NCBI GenBank assembly: GCA_014904985.1 | Contig: MU128962.1 | Location: forward strand, 1 to 64,000 | DNA: 64,000 bases | Direction: 5' to 3' | Source of the DNA: Hydnum rufescens UP504 | Lineage: Eukaryota > Basidiomycota > Agaricomycetes > Cantharellales > Hydnaceae | Position numbers and translations under genes: made by a program | The notes under the pieces: model-generated | Databases searched by the model: none | What the model was told of the DNA's origin: nothing | Seen by the model: only the letters and a program-made list of their open reading frames with translations | Shown: in pieces, positions 45,482-57,865 of the stretch | How the letters are laid out: each line of letters starts with the position of its first letter | How positions within the stretch are numbered: the first letter of the stretch is position 1

Positions 45482-47118
45482 TCAGTGACTCCTGAGGGAA
45501 GCTCGGCTGGAGAAGGTGCGACTCCGCCGCCCCAGGAGAATGCAAGCCCCCGCGCCGGGAGACTGCATCCCCGCCGCACCCGAAGACAGCATCGCCACCA
45601 TGTGGGGCCCTCGCTTATGATCTTCTTCCTCCTCCCTCTCCTCCCGGGGATTGGAGAAACCGAATCGGCGGCCTGTGAGGACCCGCAGGAGCACGTTGAC
45701 TGCCCCTGAAAACGCGAAGAGGATAGCAGCAAGGATGACAAAGCCATGCTGGGGCTTATGGCCCTTCGAGTTCCATTGTGGAAATCGAACGAGGGATATT
45801 GGGAATATCTCCGCGGTGTAGGCTAAATCCAGGGAGGTTCAATGTCAGTTCAATGCCCGCGTTAAAATAAGCTGGATATAATGATAGTACCTATTGGATA
45901 CCTGAGCTCCACGGATGGACAGAATGAAATGGAATCAGATCACGAAGAAGAAGATCATCGTGTTCCGCAGTAGCCTGTCTAAGCCACTTAGCCACAATAG
46001 TGCCGTACAGCACACAGGTAACGACAGCCGTCAGCCAACAGTGGGCATATTAGCTACTGATCTCGAGTCTTGATGACTCCACATTCGTGTTAGTGATCCA
46101 GCACCATCCACTATGAGTGAGAGGGGAGAAAGACAAGATGTTGACGCAACGAGCACATCAGGAAACTTGACCAGAGGTTTGGCAGGTTTTTGGTGGTTTT
46201 TTGAGGTCCAGAGCATCCAGACCTCAAAAACCGGCTAAAACCAACCAAACCTCTTGGTTGCGTTTGCTGATGCCAAGTACAGTGGAGGACACACTTACCC
46301 ACTGTTCCCGTAATAATGCGGGATAGTCGTTGCGGGAATAATGATCATAAGAAACAGAAAGACGACGATTAACACGATCATGGCCACCGCAAGCCCACGC
46401 GCCTGTGACCGATTGAACTTGCCAGGGAACATGGTTTGCATGAACGTCATCACAGCGATCGCAATCGTGAACCAGCCTGAGATAAATAAGCACTGATCAG
46501 GGAACGCGCGAACGGAAAGCCCGTCTCCGAGACGCATATACTCCGTCATTTCCAATCTGTTTGAGCACGGCTGCGATGGAGATGTTTTCAGCGGAGTTCT
46601 TCCCTGGAACCACCGCACAACTGGATAGATTCACCTTGGGTGGTGCAATACGAGCCCTCAGTAACTTTCCCCTTGAATGTCCACCGTGCAGAGAGGATAC
46701 TCCCCATGGCTTCTATACTACTTGATCGAGTCAGGGACAGCTCCACCCTGTTTGTACACCCAAACTTGCCTATCCATACATATGGCGAAGAGAAATAAGA
46801 GAGACCGGCTGGAGCGAGGAGTCCTCCGGTTCCCAACCGCCATAACGTCGGTAATGTTTAATGGCATGACGCTGTCGGTAGTGCGAGAGATTCATAGCCA
46901 TCAAAGGGCCACCAACTAAAACTACTTACGACGGTGATCGCAAGGAGTATTGCTACTGCTACAAAGGACACAACCCCCACTTCAGCGAGAAGCTGGAGCA
47001 CCCGTCTCATGTGAGCTAAGGTGGGGGCAAGGAATGGGCGACGCACCAGGATTCCCGAGCGAAAGGCAAAGTTGTTTTGAAGAGACGTATTCCAGTTGCC
47101 GGGATTACTGTTCGCCAT
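45482..47118 (-). pseudogene. Receptor copy K: 7TM GPCR family, nonsense in exon 7
   Basis: Start ATG 47,118 (MANSNPGNWNTSLQNNF). TM1-TM4 exons are recognisable, but the exon 5 donor is changed (GGAGTATATGCG). Exon 7 carries TAA shortly after WCWITN (AGTAGCTAATATGCC near 46,052 on the plus strand), its 3' part is altered and its normal GTAAGC donor block is missing. Exon 9 still encodes TM7 (LLRVLTGRRFGF) and a tail with EEREEEEDHKR. Intron 6 contains a 117-bp MITE-like insertion. Confidence 0.65.
46156..46272. mobile_element. 117-bp MITE-like inverted repeat in intron 6 of receptor K
   Basis: Terminal CATCAG/CTGATG ends and long inverted arms: CCAGAGGTTTGG with GGTTTTTGGTGG on the left, CCAAACCTCTTGG with AAACCGGCTAAAACC on the right. 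It is absent from the same intron of all other copies. The element is almost entirely hairpin and has no ORF. Confidence 0.65.
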
Positions 47119-48972
47119 TGGAAGAAAACACCCTAGGATGATCGTCAACTTTATGGACGGACGTCAATTTTGAATATTGTATAGCAAAGGATAGCTTTGG
47201 AACCGAGATCTATAGATATATTGAGGCCACGCGCACCGCAAATGCCCGAATGGACGCTTAAGCTGAAAGGACGAGCAAGGTTCATAGCAAATATCGGGCT
47301 CCAGCACTTAGTGTCCTCGCCAATAGTCACTGCGCCAAGGTCCAAGAAGACAATATAAGGAGAGTCGGCGGTGGGAATGGAGATACCCGTTAGAGTTCTA
47401 ACCAAGATAAGGGCGTGCGCATCAAAGCACTATCTCAATTCCTAGGCCCTCTTTAGGAACTAATTGGTTGACGTCTTCACGCCACGCAGCCTACAACTTC
47501 TGCTCCACTGAGAAGCTTCTTGGTGCTAATAAAAATAGGGGGGTCATTGACTGCATATATATTCCTCTTAGTCCAAAGGCCCGACGACATAGAGGATCGG
47601 CTAGCGAATGGAGAAGTAGCAGAGTCGGCCAATGCCGATTTGGTTCCGGTCGTTGTGGCTCGTCGTTCGGGACATTCGCACTGTCTGAGAGGCGACACTA
47701 GGGACTTTCTTTCCCACCCACCCTTTAATTTACGACTGGCTTAGTTGTGAGAGCAGCAGATCACCCCACCCACACCCACACACTCATATCTGCCGCCCTC
47801 ACGCAGCAAGATCGACGAAGCAATTGTTCATATCAATGTACTGCGGATTCCGAGTACACCAAACCCCCGGCTTCTCTTCTCCGTACTGAGTTTATATCAA
47901 GGGGGGACTCATCCATCACCCCTGATATCCGCCCTACGTCTTCCGCAACTGGGCTCACTATATCTAAAGCTATGTAAAAGGCAAAGGTCCCAAGTAGGTA
48001 GCATTGGGGCTCAGCCTACATAACACCCCGATTTCCTTGAGGTATGCCATGGAGTGTCAAATGAGATATGCCAAGGACAGGCCACAATGTGATTATGTAA
48101 TCGATCATGCCGACGTACGTACGTGAGAACCCGCGCAGTAGTTCGCGACTCGGCTCGAAGTCGGCTCGGGCCGTGAGTCGAGCACAAGCGGAGTCGTGGC
48201 AACGCACTGGCAACACTAACCCCGCGAGCTCTATTGGAGGTTTGATCCGCCAGACAGATTTTGCACGTGAACAGCTGCCCCCTTATGGGCCGAAAATCCG
48301 TGAATGTCGAATCTAGGCAAACCCTTACTCATCGACCAGGACCCCGGAAATAGATATTTGGGTATCGGCCGGCAGCCCAAAAATCCGTGAGGACCAGAGA
48401 TCTAGCATGCCGACTTTCTTGGCTGGAAATCCGTGACCATGAATTGACTCTAGCTTTTGACCAAATTTTTGTCCTCAAATCCGTGAATCGTGGATCAAGC
48501 GTCAACAGAGGAGCTCGCAGGGGTCCTGCTACTTGCTACCCCATGCAAACTGTTGTCTGTTCTTCCCACCCTCTCTGCTACCAATACACACAGTTTTGTT
48601 CCCCCACCTGGGGGTTTGGAAGCTGGACCCTTTGTCCCGGTGTTGATAACCATCGTTGACAGCAGGGGACCCAGCATTGCCGGGGGGGACTCGACCGACC
48701 GTCTACCCTGATGCGGATGCCGCCTTATTCAATATTACGGAGTACTAGGCAATGGACAAGAAATCCTGCTTGTCTGGCAAGGATCGGATTTTACTTCATC
48801 TTCATCTCCATGACTATCTAAATTAGATAACTCGGGTATAATTCGACATGATATGTAAATGCGGAGAAAAAAACCAACGACGAGTGGATTCCCATTCATC
48901 CTCAGGGTCCTAGCTCTCCTTCTCGAGGCGGCCGCCACTCATAAGGTTCGGGAATGTACGCCTCACGCGACA
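47119..48972. repeat. K 5' flank duplicated as the L 5' flank; L 3' flank
   Basis: 47,119-47,500 is the shared receptor 5' flank. Blocks in 47,420-48,640 reappear in order at 50,870-51,440: ATTGGTTGACG-CTTCACGCCA, ACTGC-GATTCCGA, TTCTCTTCTC-G-AC, GTGTCAAATGAGAT, CAATACACACA-TTTTGT. 48,130-48,200 has a GACTCGGCTCGAAGTCGGCTCG tract. 48,640-48,972 is the J/K/L-type 3' flank. ORFs are not conserved between the two copies. Confidence 0.5.
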
Positions 48973-50556
48973 TCAGCGAGTCCTCAGGGAAGCTCGGCCG
49001 GACAAAGTGCGTCTCCGGCTCCCCGTCACCGCAGGAGAATACAAACTCCCGATGGCAGGAGAATGCACCCCCGCCGAACCAGGTGACAGCATCCCCGTCA
49101 TGTAGGACACCCGCTTATGATCTTCTTCTTCCTCGTCGCTCTCCTCCTGGGGATCGGAGAAACCGAATCGCCGGCCCGTGAGGAGCCACAGAAGCACGTT
49201 GACTGCCCCTGAGGACGCAAAGAGGATGGCCGCAAGGATGACCCACCCATGCTGGGGTCTATGGCCCGCCGGCCTCCACTGAAGAAATCGAACAAGGGAT
49301 ATTGGGAATATCTCCGCGGTATAGGCTAAATCCATCGAGTTTCAAGGTCAATTCGATACTCGCGTGTAAAATGAACTCGTCAGAATGACAGTACCTATTG
49401 GATACCTGGGCTCGACGGACAGACAAGTGAAATAAAATCAGGGCATTGCCAGGAGGATACGCCGGTAGTATAGCGCTCACCATCCCATGGATATTGCGTC
49501 ACGAAGAAGACGGCGATCGCGTTCCGCAGTAGCCTGTCTAAGCCACTTAACCACAATAGTGCCATACAGCACAAAGGTAACGGTAGCCGCCAGCCAAAAG
49601 TACGCATATTCACTACCGATCTTGAGTCTTGATGCCTCCACACTTGTATCAGTAATCCAACACCATGCGCTATGAGTGAGATGGGGAAAAGGCAAACCGT
49701 TGATGCGATGAACAAATACAACGGAAGTCAGACTTACCCAGTGTTCCCATAGTAATGTGGGATAGTCGTTGAGGGAATAACTATCATAAGAAACAGGAAG
49801 AGGAAGATCAAGATGATCATAGCCGCAGCAAGCTGTCGGGCTCGCGATCGACTGAGCACGCCAGGAAACACAGTTTGCACAAATGTCATGACAGCGACGG
49901 CAATCGTGAACCAGGCTATGATAGATAAGCACCGATCAGGAATTTGCTAATGGAAAACCCGGATTCAAGACACACATGCTCCGTCGTTTCCAAACTGTTT
50001 GAGCACGGCTGCAGGGGGATGTTTCAGCCGAGTTCACTGGAACCATCGCATAACTAGACAGCTTCACCTTGGCTGGTACAATATGAGCCCTCAGTAACTT
50101 TCCCATCGAACGCCCACCGAGCAGTGAGTATACTCCCCATGGCTTGTATACTACTTGATAGAATCAGGGATAGCTCCACCTTGTTTGCACACCCAAACTT
50201 ACCTATCCATGAACATAGCAATGAAAAATAACAGAGAGACTGGTTGGAGCGAGGAGTCCTCCGGACCCCAACCGCCATAAAGTCGGTAATGTTTAATAGC
50301 ATGACGCTGTGGGCGGTGGGAGAGATTGATCCCAGTCGAAAGTGGGCCAAGCAAAAATACCTACCGTGGTGATCGCAAGGAGTATTGTCACTGCTACAAA
50401 AGACACAACCCCCACTTCGGCAAGAAGCTGGAATAGCCATCGCTCGTGAGCCACGGTGACAGACAAGGAGCACAGACGACGCACCAGGATCCCCGAGCGA
50501 AGTGCGAAGTTGTTTTCAAGAGATGCGTTCCAATCATCAGGATCGGTGTTCGCCAT
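48973..50556 (-). CDS. Receptor copy L: putative 7TM Git3/cAMP-receptor-like GPCR, intact
   Basis: Start ATG 50,556 (MANTDPDDWNASLENNF, NAS sequon); end 48,973; about 360 residues. All exons join. Intron 3 has a canonical GT donor (GATAG|GTAAGT) and CTGAT branch point; its acceptor is AAGTAG. In exon 5 the donor lies after GGAGCAT (GTGTGT) and the acceptor is the CTATCATAG before CCTGG, giving AVLKQFGNDGAS then WFTIAVAVMTFVQTVFPG. The second loop has AWCWI; the inner loop is slightly different (ERDRRLLRDAIS). TM7 is FASSGAVNVLLWLLTGRRF. The tail is EESDEEEEDHKR plus a basic end. It is the last array copy before single-copy genes. Confidence 0.74.
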
Positions 50557-52340
50557 CGGAAGAGAAAGAGATGATTCACGGGTAAACTTTATAGCCATGG
50601 AATAGCTTTCCTAAAATTGGCAAATCAGGAACCGATATCGATCGCCCGAGATTCAAACATACTTATCTTGAGGCCATGTCAGCATGTCGTAAATGTCAGC
50701 ATGGGCGCTTAAGCTGAAAGGACGCACGGTACACGGCACATATCGAGCACTCGCACTCGGTATCTTCTTCAATAGTCACTAGTGACTGCAGCTAAGGTCC
50801 AGGTACACTGAGAGACGGAGATACCCGTTAAAATTATAATCAAGATAAAGGTTCAATTCCTACCACACACTCCCGGCCAAATTGGTTGACGACTTCACGC
50901 CATTGAGCCTATATCTTGCGCTTGCTTATTAGCCGATTGAGGCTATACCGTTAGGTGGAACCCATCCACCTCAATGCACTGCAGATTCCGAATAAGTACA
51001 TGACTGTAAATCCCCTGCCTTCTCTTCTCTGCACCGCGTTTGCATCAAGGGGGGGGGAGGGGGGGAAGCTCACACATCAACCCGGATCTCCTCCCCACAT
51101 CTTTCGCGCATGGGCTCGTTGTATCTATCCAATACTGGAGCTCAGTGCGTAGCTAGTAGACAACACACTGACAACACCCGGATTTCCTGGGGCATGCCAT
51201 GTAGTGTCAAATGAGATTTCGCAAGTCCTAAGTTTCCACAGGACTACCATAGTATCAATGTGCCGAATGCCAGAAATAGGCGATGTAATCCGTTTGTACT
51301 GACCTAAGGTCGGGCTTTATCGCACAAGAACGCTACTTGCTACCTTGGTCTGCGGTGATGCAAACCGTTCTCTCTTTCTCCCCACACTCCAATACACACA
51401 ATTTTGTACCCAGCCTGGGGCTCTCGAAGCTGTACTCCGTCGATGTTGCAAAACTCGTCCCCCCTACGCCATGTGACCAGAATGAATGCGGCTCAAGCGC
51501 TTATGTGAGGTCCACCAGGTCCTCCCTTTGAAGTGAAGTATCTTCAGCGCCTATAGCTTACAACCTCTGATTTATGAGAATTTCTGGAGAGGATATTATA
51601 CGCTAAACTGTGTCACGAGCCCCTGAAGATAATGTATCACTAGCAGGGAGCAGGGTTTGTCATCGATCACAACCCCCACCGAGGCCATCTATGTATGTCC
51701 CCCAATCTCAAGAATCAAATTGCCCCAATCCCCCCCCCCCTCACACACACTACTACAGTAATCCAAGAGTTGACTATGCCTAGTACCACCAACGCCCACG
51801 ACTCATAAAAAATTATTCTTTCTCATCCTGCTCCCCCCCCCCCACTCAATTGGCTGCTCCTCGACGATAGAATGCAACTCTTTTCCACGATCCACCATTC
51901 CCCATGGTGTGTCCAGCCCCAGCATCACCGGTGCTATTATCACATGAACTAATAAACTGGATTGTCAATGTCACGGGTATCGAGACCCCCTGAACTCTGC
52001 TCCTCACCGGTAATTTTTGTCCTTCGACCTCTTAAACCTAGATTGGGTGTCTTGTACTGTACTGTAGCTCGGTGCCTGTGAATTGTAATCCATTTAGCCG
52101 AGTCCATCAACCCCAGTCCCAGCTGATCAGGTAGAGGGCGCTTAACAGCTAGCTTATATTAATCCGGATCTCAAAATAGTGCTCGACAATGTCCTTGCGA
52201 TAAATAGATTACATGTGATGGGGGTGGAATATGTAATGCTAAGAAGGCAGGGTGTCTCTAGTCCCAAACACTTGGCAAGACTGGAGAGCACACCACAATT
52301 AAAGTAATGGGGTATCCATAAATAAGAAATGCACCCGTGG
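50557..52340. other. L 5' flank to about 51,440, then unique intergenic DNA
   Basis: 50,557-51,440 is duplicated flank (partner of 47,119-48,640); similarity to the array ends near 51,440. 51,440-52,340 holds poly-C runs (about 51,737 and 51,833) and no recognisable gene; it includes the 3' side of the Skt5-like gene. Confidence 0.5.
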
Positions 52341-54235
52341 TCACATCACAACACAGTCCTTGTCCTTAGTCTTCCCCTCATATGCTTGACTCTCGCGCTC
52401 CGTATTAGTAAGAGCAGACTGATTGGAACGTCGATCACCGAGGGGTTTTCCAGGAAGGGCGCCCGGTAAGGAGTTCCGCAACCGTTGAATCGCGCGCTTA
52501 TCCCCCGCTTCGGCCGCTTTCTTATACCATTGAACCGCCCTAATGCGGAATTTGAAGTGTTAATCAACATCGTGGCAATTGTCAAAGCACCAAGTACTAC
52601 GCACTCGGGGAGAGACTGCGGTGCGCCAACACCAACCTGCGGACAAAGGTCATAATTAACCTACGGCCGTGTGGAAAGAACACCACAACAGACTGACCTC
52701 AGAAAAATAGCCAACAGCGTACTGTGCCTTTGTTAAACCCTGCTCCGCGGCCTTTCTCGCCCATAGATATGCCTCGGTGTCCGACTGCGGTAACACACCA
52801 GGAGAACCGACCAAGTACCACGCAGTCAATGCGAAACATGCGTCTCTATGATTTTGCTGTGCCGCAATATTCTATGATACGAATGTCTTGAGACTGGAGA
52901 AGAATAGGAGGAATGAAGACTTACATAGTAATGTATGGATAGCGCCGGATCCTGAGGGCAGCCCATTTTCCCATACTCATAGCACTCTCCTAAGCGATAC
53001 GCACTCGGCGCATAGCCCAACTCGCTGGCCTGGGCGAGAAGCTCAGCAGAATACTCATAGTCCACGAAGAGCACATTGTCAACACCGCGCTCATGGAGAA
53101 GCGCAAGTTCGTGCAACGCATGAGGGAACTCGGCAGTTGCGTGTTCCGCGGAACGTTTGAGCCACTTTACACCCTCTTTTGGACTCCGCACGAGTCCAAG
53201 CTCGCCGTTAAGCTCTGCTAGGCCGAGACGGTACATTGCCCCGGGATGTAATGCAGCCGCAGCTTTGCGATAAAATTGGACAGCCTTGCTGGATTCGCGC
53301 CTGCATCCCCAGCCATTCTCGCAACAGGTTCCAGATCGATAAGCTGCATCCGCATGTCCATGCTTCGCGGCGAGGACGAAGAGAGGGTACGCCCTGTCAA
53401 AATCCTGGCGTCCGCGGGCGGTACCGATCCCATTGGCATAACAATCGGCAAGGAAGTATTGGGAGTCAGGGTGCCCACGATCTGCCAGTTTCTTGAGCAG
53501 GGAGGTAGCTTCGCGCACCAGAGCGTCTCGTTTATCCATAATCTTCTCCAATTGAATTTGTCCAGCTTCTTGGAGTGTCGGTATGGGGAGACCCTTGGCG
53601 GCATCAATCATAAAAACAGCAAATTCGTATTGGATTTGAGGCACGTTAGACTTCTTCGCATTTTGTCTGTATTCCAAGAGGGTTCGTTCATACGACTGGA
53701 GAGATGCTTTCTCGCCGGGTTGAAGGTGAGAATGATCAAGTAACGGAGGTGGTGATGGCGGATTAGATGGCTGTTGTTGCACCGTACGAGAGCCGTTCAT
53801 GGGGGCTGGGGTATATAGTTGTTGTGGATGCTGCTGCTGGCCTAGTGGGGCACGGGGAAGAGTATCAGGGTCAGCATAAAAGTCGGCTTCGTCTTCATCC
53901 TCGTAAAATCCATCTTCGTCATCGGAGGGCATACGCTGGGGAACAGGGCGTATGGGCTCCGGTTCATATATTAGGCTTGGACGTCGAGACAGGTCCGATG
54001 CGTCCATCGGATATTCAGAGGAACTTTGAGCGATCTCGAAATCGTACAGAGGGATGACCGGGGGCTCGCCGAGGGACTCCATCACACCAGATGACTTCCT
54101 CGAGCGGGGGACATTCTGCGCTGGTGATGGCTTTGAAAATCGTGACATTTGCGGACCTGCGAGGACCACGAATGTTTGGGGGTGACTACTGTCTCTGGCG
54201 ATAACCGCGGAGAATTCCGTCGGCTCCATTGTCAC
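52341..54235 (-). CDS. SKT5: Skt5/Chs4-like Sel1-repeat protein, chitin synthase activator
   Basis: Four exons: 54235-52925, 52871-52698, 52636-52605 and 52539-52341; 571 residues with consistent phases. The N-terminal 180 residues are disordered (acidic DDEDGFYEDEDEAD, Gln/Pro-rich). From about residue 235, Sel1-like helical repeats follow: DSQYFLADCYANGIGTARGR, AAYRSGTCCENGWGCRRESS, AMYRLGLAELNGELGL, ALHELALLHERGVDN, SAYRLGECYEYGKMGCPQD, AWYLVGSPGVLPQSDTEAYL, AQYAVGYFSEVGVGAPQSLP and AVQWYKKAAEAGDKRAI. The C-terminus is basic and ends CVVM, a CaaX prenylation box, as in yeast Skt5 (CVIM). Known role: recruits and activates chitin synthase at the plasma membrane. The start at 54,235 (MTMEPTEF) could also be the second Met. 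Other Sel1-repeat proteins are possible, but the CaaX end favours Skt5. Confidence 0.85.
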
Positions 54236-54797
54236 AATGCTGAAATTCAGCGGCGCAAAGTAAGGGTTATTTCATTACGGTGACAGCATCAAACGTGCGA
54301 GCCTGAAAACCCGCTCCTTTTCCGCCATTCTCACTGAGATTCAGCTCCATGTGGGATAACATCCGAATGCGATTTTTACTACACATACAAACATTAATTG
54401 CACCTAATAATCAGTTGAGCACTCGATCAGAGTCCGAGGCAAAATGTCTGTATAGTCCACAACACGAAGTCACGCAAGCACGGGACACAGAAGCATCGAG
54501 CACAAGACCCGGGGGTGAACGATACGGCAGCCAGAAATGAATATTTCCTCTGCCATATCCCTCATCAGCCCATTACCCACTCACGGAAGACATGGTAGCC
54601 TCCGAGATACGTCCCTGTAGCACTGATATTACTGATCCCGACATTCTGGAGATAGACATCAAGCCTCGGCGTAGCACAATTTCAGTGTCGTTGCCATTTC
54701 CAACGTGCAACTGAATCCCATTGCAAAGCCAGGGCCTGTCATCCCCCGCCTATCGATTGGATGAAACTCAAGCCGCAGAGAACAATTTGTCTTCATT
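54236..54797. other. Intergenic, likely SKT5 promoter
   Basis: 562 bp between two minus-strand genes. No recognisable gene; the short ORF at 54,349-54,540 has no features. Expected to hold the Skt5-like promoter. Confidence 0.5.
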
Positions 54798-56287
54798 TTA
54801 TAATTGAAGAATTGTTACACATCCAGAGCCATCTTCTAGACAAACAATTCCAGTTGTCTCATCCCACTGGATGGAACCTGCCTTACCTACGGCCGCTTGA
54901 AGAAATTGTGCGTGTATCGAGACTTTTGAATGCACCAGTGCATCGTCACGGACATCGCTGAGAATAAGGTCGCAACCCCGATGATGACTCCGGCCACAGG
55001 TCAATGCGCGAGAATGTCCAGCCTGGTATATCTGGTTATCGTACTTGAGGGGGCCCTCGAGGTGGTCGATATATATGAGGAGCTTTCGATAAGGGGACGT
55101 AGCTATACATGGCATAAGTGTGTGTTTCGAGATGCAACCGCCGAATTCCGTAAAGAGAGCCACGATGGGGTCGTTTGTTTCTGGGTGGAAAATGGCAGTG
55201 GGAGGAAACATGCTGATCCTTCGGTGATCGAAGAGGGGGATGTCCACTGTGATTTGCAATTCATCCACTTGTTGCCAGGCAATGGGGTCAAACCTGATAA
55301 CGGTGATCCTATCGACAAAGCCAGGCCAAACAAAGAGATATGAACCGTAAATGGCGAGATCGCAGACACGATCCTGCGTCAAGCAAAAATAAGAATGCAA
55401 GGTTTTGCTCTAGGAAGAGCTCAAGTCCTTACCCCAACATTGAACTGCCATTGTTCCAGGGTGGAAAGATCGACGACGGCAATCTCTCCGCATTCTGTAC
55501 CCACGAGATACTTCGTTCTTGAGAAGCGGATGCAGGAAATTGGGTTGGGCATAGTGACAAGGGGTATGGAACACACGTGTCCCATGCTGACAGGGCCTGT
55601 ACGAGGCATCGATCGAAAAAAGATCCAATGGCTATTGAGAATGCTATATTAAGGTTAATGAGCGATTTCAGGGCGATTGGAACGTTGAGGTAAATACGCA
55701 CTCTTTATTAGACAAGGTTAAAGCAATCCCCACTTGACCGTTTACGATGACCTCACGGGAGGCATTAATTGACATCTTCTCCCATCGAACGTTAAAGTCG
55801 GATAAAGGACGGAACCTCCAGCTATCGCCTGTCTGGACGTCGAGGCAAATAATGCCCTCCCCTTCTCCGGCGCCGGGTATGCCGAGGCTGATGAAGATGA
55901 AATATTTGCCCACCAATGTTCCATACATGGGAGAGCGACGAATAGACGGAAGATTCCATGCGGCACGGGGAACTGGGGTGTGAGAGGATAAACGAAGCTC
56001 GAGCTGAGCAGCGGAGACAATGGCTCTTTCGAGCGCGTTCGCTGAGGTCATGTCTAGGCCCACTGGAAGTGTGTGTTCATATCGGCGAGAGACAACAAGC
56101 CAAAAATCCAAACGTTTTGTTAAATACAGGAATCGTCTGTTTAACTGAGATTTCCTTGATGAGCACAATCAAAGATCCAAGCGACCCAAGCGTTTTTGCT
56201 TACTCTACGAACCAAAATGATTTCCTTGACATCGAGGAGATGCAAAACATGAAAGATCAATATGTCTGGAAGACTTGTAATTCTCAT
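54798..56287 (-). CDS. F-box protein
   Basis: ATG 56,287; exons 56287-56204, 56144-55702, 55631-55433 and 55373-54798; 433 residues with matching phases (donors GTAAGC, GTGCGT, GTAAGG). The N-terminus is an F-box: MRITSLPDILIFHVLHLLDV then EIILVRR joined across intron 1 to LNRRFLYLTKRLDFW. The rest looks like a beta-rich (WD40/Kelch-like) substrate domain: YFIFISLGI, GIICLDVQTGDSWRFRPL, KYLVGTECGEIAVVDLSTLE, LAIYGSYLFVWPG, and an end GIVCLEDGSGCVTILQL. Such proteins are substrate adaptors of SCF ubiquitin ligases. I cannot name the target. Transcribed in the same direction as SKT5 and divergently from VPS33. Confidence 0.8.
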
Positions 56288-57865
56288 TGCACGGTAGCGC
56301 TAGTCAGGCTGCGATCCCAGTGATCGGAAGGAAAAGAATTGAACCAAGGAGTCTCGCGAGGCTGGATATCTTGCCTTGCTGTGCAAATCGGCGAATCCAA
56401 GGCTTGAGAGGTTAGCCAGGCAGCTTTGGGATATATTGATACTCGTCCAGAAACAAGAAACGATTACATTGCGAAATTTATGCTGGGCGTGACTGTGACC
56501 GTGACGGCGTGAGGGCCCCATTCTTCGCCATATGTAGGCCCTTTTTGGGTGTGGGCCGTTGCTGTGCAGTCTGACACCGGGCAGACTCCGAACGCGGAGG
56601 GCCCCGAAGTGATAAGCAGAAAGGCTTGAGTTCTCCCCATACCTTCCATGCCGTGACAAGCCAAGGATTCCTTGCTTTACACCTGCTTCTAGGGCACACA
56701 GAATCAAAGATCCTGAATCATTGCTTAGGTGCTTCCGGAAACCCGGCTTATTACTATCTGCGGAACAGTCAGCCTCTGAGTCTCACGTTTCTCTTCATGT
56801 AATTGAGGTATTCTCACCCAGAAGTTCACCACCGATCACTAAACCATCAAATAGTCCGCCGCACGAAAAATCATCCAGTGGGAAGATCGATAATGATTAT
56901 GATCCGAAACATATCCTGCATGGCTACCGATGGGATGAAGCGGCAGGTCATCAAATTCTGGGCAGTCGATTGCTCCTTGTACTGCCGCATACATATCCGA
57001 GGACCATTGTAGGCAGTGAGAATAGCGTCTAGCATCTGGGCTAGGGGCCGAGAACGGTGGAGACATAAATAGGCTGTACCACGGGCCGCTCAACGCCAAT
57101 CATCGAGGGTCCCACAGGTTCGGGCGATAGACAGAGAAAAACCATACACGGCACCTTGGAAGGAAGACCCTGTGGCTGGAGAGGTCATTTTAGGTCGTGC
57201 ACAAGGTGACATTTCGAGCCGCTGGCAAATCAGGACTAGTGATGGGCGATCAATCCCTGGGGAGAACCCATAGTCCCATCAGGTCGTCACACCCATCCTT
57301 GCCTCTGATCTCTCACTGTACTCTTGTTGACCCTGAGAAGTAGGCGTCTCAGACGCCACTAAGAAGTACGTAAACAGGACTCGCACCAACGGATAGAGAA
57401 AGAAACGCTCATCAGCCTGAGAGGCATTTATGCCCATAGAAGTGCGCGAAGACAAGTCTCCCTCCCCCAGGCTCTGTGGCGTTTCTCGAGCCAGAACTCA
57501 AAGGAGTGAGGAGGATAGCTCCGTAGGTTTGATTTGCTTCCGCTGATCCACCCAAAAATTTCCCTGTGTACGTACAATCTAATTGTAAGCATCACTGGCG
57601 CTTCAGGGGTGGTCTGGATGTGCTGGAATATCCAATACGACCTCTTAAGATAAGCTCATCGTTATTGATGCGTTGTGCTGCTTTCGCGCGAAGTTTCCAA
57701 CCTGTATTTTCAACGCCTGCCTGCTCTTCAAGACTGTTTAGATCACACACAAGGCTCAGTCAATTCCCTTCTGATTAGCTATATCAGAGCTTGGTTCTAT
57801 GTGTCCGCCACAATAGAGCCAAACAATCGCGCCGAAAATTAAGAGCACATGATCCGCGGGTCACT
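56288..57865. other. Divergent intergenic region, no gene recognised
   Basis: 1.6 kb between the F-box start and the VPS33 start. ORFs at 56,300-56,707 (minus) and 56,721-57,032 (plus) have no family features; the first runs into the F-box upstream region in another frame. It presumably contains both promoters; a small unrecognised gene cannot be excluded. Confidence 0.4.

Noticed and set aside
47468..47977. Overlapping ORFs between K and L as a small gene cluster
   Set aside because: The duplicated partner region at 50,870-51,440 does not preserve any of these frames.
56300..56707. Minus-strand ORF upstream of the F-box gene as its N-terminal exon
   Set aside because: An in-frame ATG at 56,287 directly precedes the F-box motif; the upstream ORF is in a different frame and has no recognisable domain.
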